DNA from: Daedaleopsis sinensis | Lineage: Eukaryota > Basidiomycota > Agaricomycetes > Polyporales > Polyporaceae | Length of the DNA: 64,000 bases | Direction of reading: 5' to 3' | NCBI GenBank assembly: GCA_033807695.1 | Contig: CM066301.1 | Coordinates: 1,178,001-1,242,000 of the forward strand | Part shown: in pieces, positions 35,240 through 46,616 of the stretch | How the letters are laid out: each line of letters opens with the position of its first letter | How positions within the stretch are numbered: the stretch's first letter is position 1 | Notes under the pieces: generated by a model | Seen by the model: only the letters and a program-made list of their open reading frames with translations | Database searches by the model: none | Told to the model about the DNA's origin: nothing | Program-made: the position numbers and the translations under genes

Positions 35240-36573
35240 TCATAGCAGGTGTGTAGCAAGGATCGCGATCGCGGTCAATAGTGCACCAGCACGTCGAGAT
35301 GCGGATGACGCAGCAGCGGCATTCGATGTGGGGTTCGGGTTGGCCTGCGTCGTGCTCGGAGATGCGACGGCCAGCGTGCCCGATGGCGCAGCAGGCGCGG
35401 ACGCGACACCCTTCGCGTTTGCGAGGAAAGCGTCGAAGGTGTTGCCCGTCGCGGGGGCGTTGATTGCGAACACCATGCCCTGCTTGCAGTGGTTCGTCTG
35501 CCGGCAGTAGCCCCAGACGGGAGCGGTCTGCGCGCGAGTCAGTCAGTCCCTGCTATCCACCGACACATAATACGAAAGAGACTTACGTCGTTCACCGTGA
35601 TGGTAAATTCGGGCAAGGCGGTGGCGTCGCCCATGACGGGCATGCTGGGTATCGAATGTTTAGCCTCGACAACGGATGTGTACGCACGCAAAAAGAACTC
35701 ACAATCCCGAGTCAAAGCCGGCCTGCCCGTTCGCGCTCGTCTGCGCCAGGGGGTCGCACGGGTCGGCGAAGCTGCTCTGCGTGACCGTGTGGTTCTTGCT
35801 CGTGAACCGGAACGTCACTGTGTCGCCAACGGCAGCGGAGATCGTGTTCGGCGTGAACGTGAGGGCGCCATTCGCGCCGACGGTCACGACGTGAGATGCG
35901 GCGGAGCTGGTGGCGGTCGCTGTGCCTGTCGCAGTCGTCGCGTACGTCGTCGTCTGAGTTGCGCCGTTCACGGTCACCGTCTGGGTGACGGTGACGACGC
36001 TGGCGGAGCCGGTGCCCGAAGCAGACGCATTGCTATTGCCTGTACCGACGGCGTTGGACTTGAAGGTGTCGAGCTTGTCGCCTGGGTTGATGGCGAAGAC
36101 CATCCCCTGCTGGCAGTGGTTCGCCTGGCGGCAGTACACCCAAACGGGGTTCGTGTCCGGCACGGTGAAGCGCGCGACCGTGAAGTTGCTCGTCTGCTCG
36201 TCAGGTACGGGCACGCTATGCCGATGTTAGGGAGACGAACGTGCGGCCATCGGCGGCGAGTAGGGACTCACAATCCAGAGTCGAAGCCATCAGGAGCTTG
36301 AACGCATGGCGAGTCCAGCGTCGACTGGGTGACGGTGTGATTCTTCTGCTTGAAGATGAAAGTAACGGTATCTCCGGCATTCGCAGTCTGGAGAAAATGT
36401 CAGCGAGAGAAGTAGCGGGATATGGCCAGGCTACTAGTAGTACGTACGATAGACTCCGGGTCATACTTCAAGATACCGATGCCGCCGACCGTCACCTGGT
36501 GGTCCGCAGCCCGAGACACAGGAATTACAAGGCCAAGTAGACCAATAAAAGGGAAGAGCAAAGCAAGATGCAT
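35240..36573 (-). CDS. Secreted two-domain cupredoxin protein with likely GPI anchor
   Basis: Exons 36573-36448, 36387-36272, 36215-35703, 35644-35587 and 35527-35240 total 1101 nt and 366 residues. The start MHLALLFPFIGLLGLVIPVSRA is a signal peptide. Two plastocyanin-like domains follow. Each has the motif NHTVTQS (His ligand), FDSGF, and a Cys-x4-His-x4-Met cluster (YCRQANHCQQGM in domain 1, YCRQTNHCKQGM in domain 2). All type-1 copper ligands are therefore present in both. A Ser/Thr-rich linker separates the domains. The C-terminus is Ala/Ser/Thr-rich and ends in a hydrophobic stretch (ALLTAIAILATHLL), suggesting GPI anchoring to membrane or wall. Such extracellular cupredoxins are frequent in agaricomycetes; electron transfer or copper binding is inferred. 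Confidence 0.9.
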
Positions 36574-37153
36574 GACAAGCTTTAGGAATGTGGCTGAGCT
36601 AGCTGGATGTTATGAGTTCGTGTAGTAATGTCGGATTCGCAGTGCTGCAGTTCTAGTACCAGCAGTGTCCGAGCTAGTAAAAAGGGAGGACTAAGGGGTA
36701 TAGAGTAGGTCTAAGTGGTGGTGGTCTGTGGCCAAGAAGTGGTGAAAAGCGTCTCGCCACATTGGCCTTATGTACTCGGGGAGAAAGACATGGTGGCGAG
36801 AACAAAAGCACTGGACGCGCCTTGACGCGCACCATTGTTCAACGCGGTCACGTGCGTCGTTATTGTTCCCTAAGCGATAGGCGCCCATGTACTATCAATT
36901 GTCTGTTCTCGATCTTTCCTTACTGTTTCTTAGCTACCTCGACACAATCGGCGTTGAGAGGGACTAGGATTGTATAAGTATGTACATGCATGTTGCACGA
37001 TGCCCATATCCATGCAGGGTTCCTGCACAGTTTCGCGCGGTGTGGGTAAGAGTAGGCCCTCCGATAACTGAAGAATATCGGAGTGCTCAGTGAACGTTGG
37101 TGTATTCAACTCACAAGGCCTATGATACAGCACTTCGGTTTCAATCTTCGTGG
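36574..37153. other. Intergenic region upstream of cupredoxin gene
   Basis: 580 bp between the start of the cupredoxin gene and the stop of the PDCD5 gene, both on minus. No repeat or second gene is evident. Confidence 0.45.
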
Positions 37154-37692
37154 TCAGAAATCGTCGTCGTCGTCAAAGTCCCTTTTTCTGTGCTGAAACT
37201 GGAAGGATGTCAGAAGGGCGCACCGAAGAGTTCAGTGCACGTACGATAATCGCCCCCTTGGCCGGTGTCGACTTCGATTGAGCTCCATCAATCTGTATAG
37301 CGTTTGAGCAAAAGATATGAGAGGAACGAGGGTTATACTGACTTGATCAAGGAGTCCGATGAGCTGCTCCTCGGAGACACGGCTCCGTAATTGACTAGAC
37401 TGAGCCATGCGGAGGAGGATCGCTTCGATCTGTCGTGCTCTGTCTGGACTTACGAGGGCGATCCGCGCGACTAAATACACACTGAGATCGACGAAGGTAT
37501 GCGTATAAGTGAAAGTCAACACTCACGTCTCTCTCTCGCAGCAGAGTCCAGGATCGTTGCAAGCAGATCTCGCCGCATCTGTTCCTCTGCTGCCTTTTTT
37601 CCGCTATCCTCCTCCCCCTGTGCCCCTCCGCCTTGCTGCTGGAGCTGGCTCGTCCTCGCCGCACGGATTGCCGCTAACTCAGGATCCTCCAT
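37154..37692 (-). CDS. PDCD5 / TFAR19-family DNA-binding protein
   Basis: Small conserved protein (128 residues) of the PDCD5 family, linked in other eukaryotes to apoptosis and chaperonin (TRiC) regulation. Exons 37692-37527, 37470-37343, 37292-37245 and 37198-37154 total 387 nt in perfect phase. Features: MEDPELAAIRAARTSQLQQQ with a Gln/Gly stretch, then EEQMRRDLLATILDSAARERLARIALV. The helical core with ARQIEAILLRMAQSSQLRSRVSEEQLIGLLDQ is the family signature. It ends in KRDFDDDDDF-stop, the typical acidic tail. It is divergent from the gene at 38013. Confidence 0.92.
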
Positions 37693-38012
37693 GTCTGTTG
37701 TTCCAGGTCAAGACCTCTGTTGGATTGTGAAGATGTCGAGATGGCCTAGACGAGAACGAGTCACAATCGGAGTGAATGTGCCGCAGAAAAGAGAGAGCAA
37801 GACCGATTGATCGACGTTGACTCGGTGAGGGGAAAGAGTCGGATGGGAAAGGGCAACCCTGTGCAACCATCCTGTTCGCGAAGTCATCATTCACCTTGTA
37901 CCAGACGCCCACGCAGCCTCATGTCGGGGAACGCCTTTGTGCACTCGCGGATGCCACACGTCGTACAATTGCCCCTCGCGGACGCGTGGATGTCTCTCAT
38001 CACTCGCCTGCT
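37693..38012. promoter_or_regulatory. Divergent promoter region (PDCD5 / T5orf172 gene)
   Basis: 320 bp between two divergent ATGs. The frame of the plus-strand gene is open to 37896, but conserved sequence starts at 38013. No TATA box stands out. Confidence 0.4.
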
Positions 38013-39645
38013 ATGCCTGTAGACTTCTTCGCGTTCTTCAAGAAGCCCAAACATCGCCAGGACGACCCCCAGGACACCATGTACGCCAGGCCCCCTCCCA
38101 GTACGTCCGGCGGACGCACCTCGACGTCCTCGGACCCCAATCACGTCGCGGAGGCGTTTGGGAGGCTCAGTCTGGGCGATCCGGGGAGACAAGGTGCGCG
38201 GCATTCTACCGGAGGATGGGTAGGAGGCTTCACGCCCTACCCCGACACGACCCACGGCCCAATCGCACACGCCGCCGTCCCGCCCCCACCCATCCTGCAT
38301 GGCGGCCCTCATGGCACTCCTGCACTTGCCTTTCCGCAGCCGAACCAGTATCGGCCTCCAGGGCCCCTTCCCGCGCCCCCTGCGATGCCCATGCCGATCC
38401 CACACACGTCGAAGACGATGCAGTACGCGTTGGACCCGATCCCGCCTCCGCCTCCGAAGACAGGCTTGCGACCCCCGGCATTAATGGGACGGCCGCACTC
38501 CGACTCGGGTGCGTTTCCGCACTCGGACCAGCTGCAGGTCCCGATGACCCCACAGCGGCCGACGCTGCACCAGGCGCCGAATTCTGCGCCCGCGAAGCCT
38601 GCGTCTTCGGCGCCGGACTCACGCCTGTCCCCGCTGCAGACGCCTACGAGGCGTCCCCGCGCAGCGTCGACCCCGCCGTCGCCTATCTCCTCGACCGCGT
38701 CGGCAGGGAAGAGCGGGAACAGAGTGCAGTGTAGCGGGACGACGAAGCTGGACAAGCGGTGCACGCGCATGGTCGTCGCGACCGCGCCGCTCTCGCGTCT
38801 GGACGGAGAGGACCTCCCGCACTATTGCCACCAGCATATGAAGACTGCGTTCACCGACGTCAAGTTCGCTTCTCACAAGGACTCCAGTTTATGGGTGGAA
38901 TACAAAGGTAGTTGGTCGTTTCAGTATGCAGGGGCTGATATTGACAGGTTGTCCAGACTGGATACCCGAGTACTTGCAGAACGAGACGAAGGAGCTTCTG
39001 CGCGAGGTCATGAGGACGAAGCATTCGCCCTCCGACGTTAAGGGATACATATATGCATTCGAGATCGATGGTAGGGCTACCTGCATGTATCCTTGCAAAC
39101 ACACGCTCACGCGACCGCTCACAGATGATACCAACTCGGACCTGGTGCACATTAAGGTCGGACGGGCGGTGAAGCTGACCAAACGACTCGCGGAATGGGA
39201 CAAGCAGTGCCAATCCAAACAAACCCATCTTCGTGGGTACTGGCCGAGCACGAAGGACGCAGACAACGGTAACCTCGCGAGGGGGCGCGTTCAGGTGGGC
39301 GAACCCGGTCCGTTTTGCCACAAGGTTGAACGGCTCGTCCATCTGGAGCTCGCCGACCTCGCTGTGAACGCGCCGTATCTTGACCCCAATTATCCCGACG
39401 TTCAGAGCGTGAGCGGCAGTGGGATCGACAGCGCTGTGGCCAGAAAACCGTGTCCGGACTGTAAGTGTCAGCGTCAGCGCGTCTCGTCTGCTCTAGCAAG
39501 CTGACATTGCCCGCCAGGTAACACGGTCCACAAGGAAATATTCTCATTTCCTCGTGCGAAGGGCCGGTACAAGGGCAAGGAGTGGGAGGAGATCGTCAAG
39601 CCCGTCATCGAGAAGTGGGGAGGGTTCGTGGCTGCGTATGTTTGA
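38013..39645 (+). CDS. T5orf172 / MUG113-type protein (DUF1766)
   Basis: Exons 38013-38907, 38948-39070, 39125-39460 and 39518-39645 total 1482 nt and 493 residues. The N-terminal half is low-complexity and Pro-rich (PPPPPKTGLRPP, PTRRPRAASTPPSP). The C-terminal half begins with a cysteine-containing block (QCSGTTKLDKRCTRM, HYCHQHM), then GYIYAFEID and the core VHIKVGRAVKLTKRLAEWDKQC. This core matches the T5orf172 domain, a GIY-YIG-related fold found in phage T5 Orf172 and fission yeast Mug113. A conserved His-rich segment follows (FCHKVERLVHLELADLA), then CPDCNTVHKEIF with a CxxC pair. It ends WGGFVAAYV-stop. Nucleic-acid binding is likely from the family; catalytic activity is unknown. The ATG at 38013 is chosen over the longer open frame. 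Confidence 0.85.
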
Positions 39646-40114
39646 GGAGTCTTCATTTCCGTCAGATCATTTACATTTGCTCCCGTCGTCGCTATGTAAC
39701 GTCCTACACATGTACTATCTATTACCGCCATCGTGTAGTAGCCCAAGTGTAGCCGCAGTCGGACCTTTCTGTACCAATTAATGATTTGAACACGCGCTGT
39801 ATCAGTCACCGACGATACGGCAAACTCTTGAGATGCTAGAAGCTGGTGTTTGTGGAGGAAAAGCAAAACACAACTTCAAGCGTATACCGTCTATACGTAG
39901 TTACGCAGTACTAAGTAAGTAACTACGTACTAGTAGTAGAAGTAAACCACCCTTTGAACATGGTTTAACGCCCGATGTGTTTGGTCGTGTTGTCGACATG
40001 GCGCAAAACTCGGCAAACGCCTCCTCCTCCCATTTCACCTCCCTGCTCGACTCTCTCTGCCCTCAACCCTCTCATCGACGTCTTCGACTGCGTTCAATAC
40101 TCTCAGTGTGCTCA
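39646..40114. other. Intergenic region before not4
   Basis: 470 bp. A hairpin-forming pair TACGTAGTTAC (about 39895) and GTAACTACGTA (about 39919) is visible. The final 100 bp are CT-rich, consistent with a fungal leader. Confidence 0.5.
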
Positions 40115-43100
40115 ATGGCTACCCGAATTCACACAAACTCACCCTTGCCCGCCCCGGCCATGCACGCCACACACGCGCTACCACAATCCAAGTCGCACGT
40201 CCTTGCAGGTGTGCAAGACGCGTACTGGAGCGACGATGAGGCAGTAAGCACCTGTCACGATTGATATGTGTATGCTGTTGCTCATAGAATATCTAGGAGG
40301 ATGCGGAATGTCCCTTGTGCCTCGAGGAGATGGATATATCCGATCTCAACTTTAAGCCGTGTCCTTGTGGCTACCAGGTGCGTTTGGCCAGTCTAGACAA
40401 GCATTGCCCCCCCCTCACACCCTGGGCACGCTCAGGTTTGTCAGTTTTGCTGGCACCACATCAAGGAAAACCTGAATAGCCGCTGCCCTGCGTGCCGGAG
40501 AGAGTACACCGATGATGCTGTCCAGTTCAAGCCGATTAACCCGGAAGAGTGAGCAAACTTTTGCCATCTTCTATCCCCCTTGCTCCCTCTACATCTGGTC
40601 GTGTGGCACGACCACTGCTACTACGGACAGGTGGCCTTTAAATCGCCATGCTCGCCTGGTCAGATGGGCTACACGCGACCCATGTTCTTTGTCCGGGGAA
40701 GCTGCACAACGCTTGGCTCCTCCTTAAGACCTCGACTACATACATCATCCGTTTCGCACCTCCCGCAGAGTTGGCTTCCATCTGCATTGTCTCCAAATGT
40801 GCAGTCTCAGCGCCTGTCTTTCCGTTGCCCTGGAAGTGTCCATGAGTATATGCGGCCCCGTGACCAGGCGGTGTCTTTTGGGATGCAGAACCAGTTCATC
40901 ACCTATGTGGGCATGCGGTCCATCGCGCTTCACGTTCATCTACATGACAGTCATCGCTTGATTGAACTTTGTCTTTGACCGGCACTGACTTTGTCTAATT
41001 TAGCCACAAGCGCCTCACTCAGCAGAAGAAGCAGCGCGAGCGGGAACGCAAGGAACTCGATGCTCTTGGTCGCCGCCAACTTGCGAACGTACGCGTCGTA
41101 CAGAGGAACGTGGTCTATGTTGTTGGGCTAGGGCCGAGGTTTGCCAAAGAAGAAGTGCGTCCTCGATTATTCATCTGATGGAAGATCGGGCTAACGCTAC
41201 AGCAGCTTATACCGACTCTGCGTTCAAATGAGTACTTCGGGCAATACGGGAAGATATCCAAGATTGTGATCACCAAACGTACTCCGCCTGGAGGACGCGC
41301 GCCTGTCGTGGGGTTGTATATCACATACCACCGACGTGAAGATGCAGCTCGGGCAATATCAGCCGTAGACGGCGCGGCGTCCCCTGGTGGAGGAGGGGAA
41401 ATCATGAGGGCCAGTTACGGGACAACGAAGTACTGTATGGCGTTCCTCCGCGGTGTGACTTGCACAGATCACAGCTGTCTGAACCTCCACGAATGGGGAG
41501 ATGAGAAGGATTGCTTCACGAAGGAGGACCTTACGACATTGTATGCGCGCAAGATACTCTGTAGAGATGATGCTGACGTTTGCCCCAGGAAACACACGAT
41601 GAAGGATACCGAGACGCGTCGTACTACTACCATCAAGAAGGGCGACGAGGCTGAAGGTGCGCCTATACAGTTTCCTCGATCCCGCACCTGGTACGAATTA
41701 TGTGCTACAGGTCTCCCTCGCGCAGCATCTTGGGCGAACAAGAGTAATTCGACTCTCACCAACGCGGCGTTGCACAACACTACCAATGCTGTTAGTCAAG
41801 GGGCTCGCCAGACACGTCGGACAGGTACAATCGCCCGGCAGCAACGATCAGGTTCGACGACATCACCTGTTGTGGCAGCGCTTGCAGAAGTCCGCAAGAA
41901 GAGCACTGTCAAGGCCACCTCATCTCGTCCTGCGACGCCTTCGTCTTTGCCCAACAGACCAGTTACACCTGCGGCTGCAAAGACTCACAAGGGGAAGGAA
42001 CCTGCAATACCAGCTCTACCTCCGGCGCCCCGATCACCGACGTCTCCTGTTCCCGTTGAATCCGATGTCGGGTCTGCTGCACCGGATCTTGCGTCTCCCA
42101 AGTCACCGACTATGCCGAAACAGATCCCGGCAGCTCCCCCTGGTCTCCCCGCAGTTCCGCCTGGTCTGACTCCCGCGGTTCCACAAGATCTTGTCGCCCC
42201 ACCCGGTCTTCCTCCTCCGTCTTCGAGACCCTCTTCGGAAGCCCCATCGCCGCAAATGTCCATGCAGCCCTCTCATTCCTCATATCAGATGTCGACACAG
42301 GCTCAGGCGCTCATGGAGGATATCCGTGCACGCCGCGAGTTCAACGTCACTACCGCAGTGCAGAATCCCTTCCCCGACTTTGACCGTATGCTTCGATCCC
42401 TTGGCAACGACACATTCGGTGGTTTCAGCTTCACCCTCGACCCTAAGCTTGCAGGAGACGTTTTGGCAGACTCGATAGGCCTCCCGGAGTTCGATGCAGA
42501 TCCCGCCGTGCCTTTCAACGGCGGGTTCTTCGATGCTTTCCCGTCGTTGCGTCCCAGTGGTCAAGCCACAGCCAGTCCTCTGATGCCTCCACCTGGACTA
42601 CCATTTGCCTCGCAAGGCCCGCGCACTGTTCTTGATCCACTAACAGGGAAAGGCACTCTGGAACGGCAATCAACGGGATCAAGTTACACGGGATCCTTCA
42701 ATCCGTTCGCTGGCGATGGCGCGGACGACGCCTCTCCACGAAAATATTCGTCAGCGGACGAGGAACGAAAAGTCTCCAGGTTCAATTTTGCTCGTGGTCG
42801 TCAGGGCTCCGCATCGTCCTCTCTCCATGCATCGTCGCCTCTCAGCAACGCTGAGAGCCTGTCGCAACTTGCACACCACCACAACCCTGCCGAGTACTCT
42901 GCGCATGCTAATCAGCAATGGCCTTTCCCTTCCCGGCATCACGAATTTGCTGCGCACTACCAGGCCAACTCTGCGATGAGCTCGCCGCTTGCACAGCACA
43001 TGCAACCCGCTCAGCCCCCATATCAACCACCACAACCACCGCCGCAGTTGAATCGATACCATTCGTACGACAATGGCGTCAGTGAGCAGCAGCTAAGGGA

Positions 43101-45451
43101 GCTGATCAACAACTCGACTCGCGAGCGGGCAAACGTGTCGAGGAATGGCCCGACGATGGGTAGGACTCTTCTGGCTGTATATGTGTAATCTGTTGTTGAC
43201 TAGCCTATCTCTTCGCTCTCTCTCTTTTCTATGACACATACTCGAACTTGCAGATCAGACACAGTACAATACCGGGCAGCCATTCAACGACCCAGCCATC
43301 ATGTCCGCAAGATTGGCTTCTCCCAGTATGAGTCAAGTTATGCCAAATGGTCGATTTGCTCCTCCAGGCATCGACGCGTTCCAATCGCATCCCATGGCAT
43401 TCGGACCTCCGCCTGGGTTGTCCTTTCCAGAAGACAGTGTAGCAAGTCCTGCCCTCAGTCATCAGCATACCTATGGCCTTGCAAGCGGGCCGTCGACTAG
43501 CATGGAAGTATCGCAAAGTGGATCTGCACATGGTGAGTACTATTTTCCTTGCTTCGCGGGGTGGGCGTCCCAGGTCAGTGTACCGAGCTGCCGTACTTTC
43601 AGTGCGGAAACTGTATCATCGGCCTTGATCTAAACAATCTCAACGGCCCGCTCTCGTCACTTCCTCCGCGGCATATCTCGCCCTTTCCCGCTGCATACCT
43701 GTCCCACTGGTAGGGTATCCGTGAAAGTACGTTGACGCTGACATATGCTTGTTCTTGTTGGGTCTCCCTATCACTGTCGTGTTCTCTTGTCTCCTACCCC
43801 TTCCCCCTTTGTTTATTCTGTGCACCACCGTGCAGTGTCGACGGCTCCGTCTCCATCTCCCGCTCCCGAGTCTCCTGCTCTGTCTTCTTCAGACTTCCCT
43901 GCGCTGTCCGCGGCTGCTGAGCAACCTGCTCCTTCCGACACACCACAGGCTGACGAGGCCGTCGTGCCCGACGCTGCGCCGCTCGATAGCGCGGCACAAG
44001 AGAAGGCGGCGCGCAAGGCTGCTAAGAAAGCTGCGGCCGCCGAGCGCGCGGCCGAACGCGCACGTCTGTCCCAGCAGAGGGCTGCCGCGCGCGCTGTGGA
44101 GAGAGAGCGTATCGCTCAGGAGAAGGCCGCGGAAAAAGAGCGCCAGGCTGTGTTGAAGGCGGAGAAGGAGAAAGCTGCGAAGGAGAAGGCCGAGAAAGAG
44201 AAGGCGGAGAAGGAGAAGGCGGCACGGGAGCGGGCTGAGCGCGAGCAGGTGGCGCGGGAACGTGCAGAGAAGGAGGCGGCGGAGAAGGCTGAGCGCGAGC
44301 GGATCGCCGAGGCACAGAAGGCTGCCGCCGCAGCTGCGAAGGCGGTGAAGCAGCCCGTTGGTGGCAAGACGGGCAAGGCTGGCCCACCGGCTACCACGCC
44401 CTCGACTGCAGCGGACAAGAGCGGACGCAAGGTGCAAGCTTTGAAGCCGTCCCCTGTCGTTTCCGCCATTCCCGACCCGGTCATCCAGGCACCGATCCTA
44501 GCAAAAATGCCGAAGAAAACCAAGCCTGCGATGAAGCCTGTCAAGATCCCCAGAGAAGAGCACGGTGCAGACGCCGCGTCTACCCTGCCTTCCGCCGCCA
44601 CCTCGGACGCTCCGCAGTTGCCGGATGGTCGCGGACCGGACAGCAGTTCAAACAATTCTCGTGCCCACTCTGTCGACCGGACGCCGCCCATCCAACCTAC
44701 GCAGGTTAAGGAGATGCTCGCGGAGCTTCACATTCAGTTCCCATGGCTCGGGTTGTCGAAACACCCGTTCTTCGACATGTCGAAGATCAACCCCGCCTCG
44801 AAGGTCCCTCTCGAGTATGGACCGCTCGTCCATGCGCTCTCTGCACTCTCGGTTGGCGGGGGTTCGTTCGCGAACAACATGCCATCCGGTTCCATCGACA
44901 ACGCCGTGTCCTCGTTCCAGCAGTTGCTCGAAACCTTGACGCAGACGATTTCCGACCTCCTCCGGCTCCTACCCCGTACCACCTGGGATGACAGTTCCTC
45001 GTTCGACGGAGTTCTTCGCGACATGCTCAAAGGAGACGATTTCCTTGACGATGGGGGAGACGACCAGAACGGCTCCGGGAAGGAGGACGAGGTTGCTGCG
45101 CTCACGCTCGCCCTTGAGCGTCGCGCGCGCTGGATGGAGGTGCAGCTGTCTAAGCTCGAGGAGCTACACCGCGACATCAACACTGCCGCCGTGCGCGCCG
45201 TGCTCTCGTTCAACGACAACGGCTGGGACCCGCACGGCCTGCTTCCGCGTCTCGGCAACACCCTCGGTCGGTTCGATCAGATCGGATTCGTGACCGAGGG
45301 TGATGGGGAGACACGAGCGATGTCCGCGGAGGAGCTGGAGAAGAAGCTGGTGGTCGCCAGGGAGGCGGCGCAGTTTGTGGAGGCGGAGCTGAGGGAGGTC
45401 ATGCAGAACCTGCAGGTGCTGAGGCCGACGGACGAGCACGATGACTGCTGA
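40115..45451 (+). CDS. not4: Ccr4-Not complex E3 ubiquitin ligase Not4
   Basis: RING E3 of the Ccr4-Not complex, acting in mRNA decay and co-translational quality control. Exons: 40115-40243, 40297-40377, 40436-40548, 41004-41154, 41203-41540, 41589-41656, 41711-43159, 43254-43532, and from 43836 to 45451. The C4C4 RING is clear: CPLCLEEMDISDLNFKPCPC then C-x2-C (VCQFCWHH) and RCPACRREY. A linker helix rich in Arg/Glu/Lys follows, then an RRM (NVVYVVGL...) and a CCCH finger (CMAFLRGVTCTDHSCLNLHE). The long Pro/Ser/Gln-rich tail contains a Lys/Glu/Ala coiled coil coded around 44100-44340 (KEKAEKEKAEKEKAARERAE). It ends in a conserved C-terminal region (WDPHGLLPRLG). Intron 3 (40549-41003, 455 nt) and intron 8 (about 300 nt) are long for this locus, and intron 8 may hide a small exon. 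Confidence 0.92.
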
Positions 45452-46616
45452 CAAGACGCAGATGGCACGAGTCAAGCACACACTCCCCCCGATGTACACC
45501 ATATGATAGATTCCACCCGAACACAAAATAATAGATCTGTGCCTCTCTGACTGCGCCCAAGCGACTGCAGCTGAACATTGTCATGCGGCGTGTATTCGGC
45601 GTTCGCTCTTGTCTAGTAGGTTCTCCATACTCGGTCATTTGATGCCTGCTAACTCATCTACTTGTGTAGTTGTCCGCGGTGAACCTAAGCATGCCATCCT
45701 GAGAAGCGCGTATCCGCTAGAAAGCTCGCTTCGGCCATGGTCCACATCGAGCGAGAAATTCCATATTTGACGTCCGAGCGCGATGGTCAGTGCCGTCATA
45801 CTGAAAGCATGGAGTGATGATCGCGGTACGACATCCGGCCATCTGGCACTTCAGGCCTCAGGCGTCTCGCCCGCTGACGTCGCTCGAAGATGAGGAACCA
45901 CGAGCGGTGAGTGCATCTACATGACTGCAGTGCAGGCCCGGTCATCCGAGGACAAAACCCCTGTGCCTCCCTGTGCGTAGGTTTCCTTCTATGGAAAGTG
46001 TGTCCAGTCTCGTCTTGTCCTTGGGCCGTCAACAGCGTATAGCCTCCTCAATCCTGCGATGACTAGTACTCCTGTCGAGCAACAGCTCCGGGTCTCTGAG
46101 CTCCGGCAACACCTCAACTTGTGCACTGACACTGCAATTCATGCAGGCTCGTAGAAACAGACTGCTTGCGGTTCGTGTTATCACCCTTCGGTTTTACAGC
46201 AGTTGGCTGAACGTGTCGTGGTTCCATAGCCTTAACGCCAAGAATCTGTAGGCAACTACAGAACACCAGCCACTGCTAGAGCCGGGAACCCATATGTAGG
46301 GTCGCGTTCCATATCGGGATAGCTCCAAGCTCCGGTTCGTGTGTCGCCATGGTCTAGTCTAATTGACAACTTGGACACCCGCTCGAGAATAGGGTGTAAC
46401 GATGCTAGTCTCGATATGTGGATCCCTGTAATATGCCTTCGCATGGCTATGAGACTGCTCCTTGCGCATCATGGTAAACTGACATGGAGTCATTCACGGC
46501 AACAGATCGTATGTCGACGACTCGCCTTTACTTATAAAGCCTCTGGGTTTACACGGAAAGTACCTAGTTCGTCTGCCCATCCCCTTCCGCTCTCCCAACG
46601 GTACATCGTCACAGAT
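45452..46616. other. Intergenic region between not4 and P450
   Basis: About 1.2 kb. Short ORFs on both strands lack domains. The last 100 bp include TTATAAAGC (about 46531) as a TATA-like element about 85 bp before the P450 start. Confidence 0.5.
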
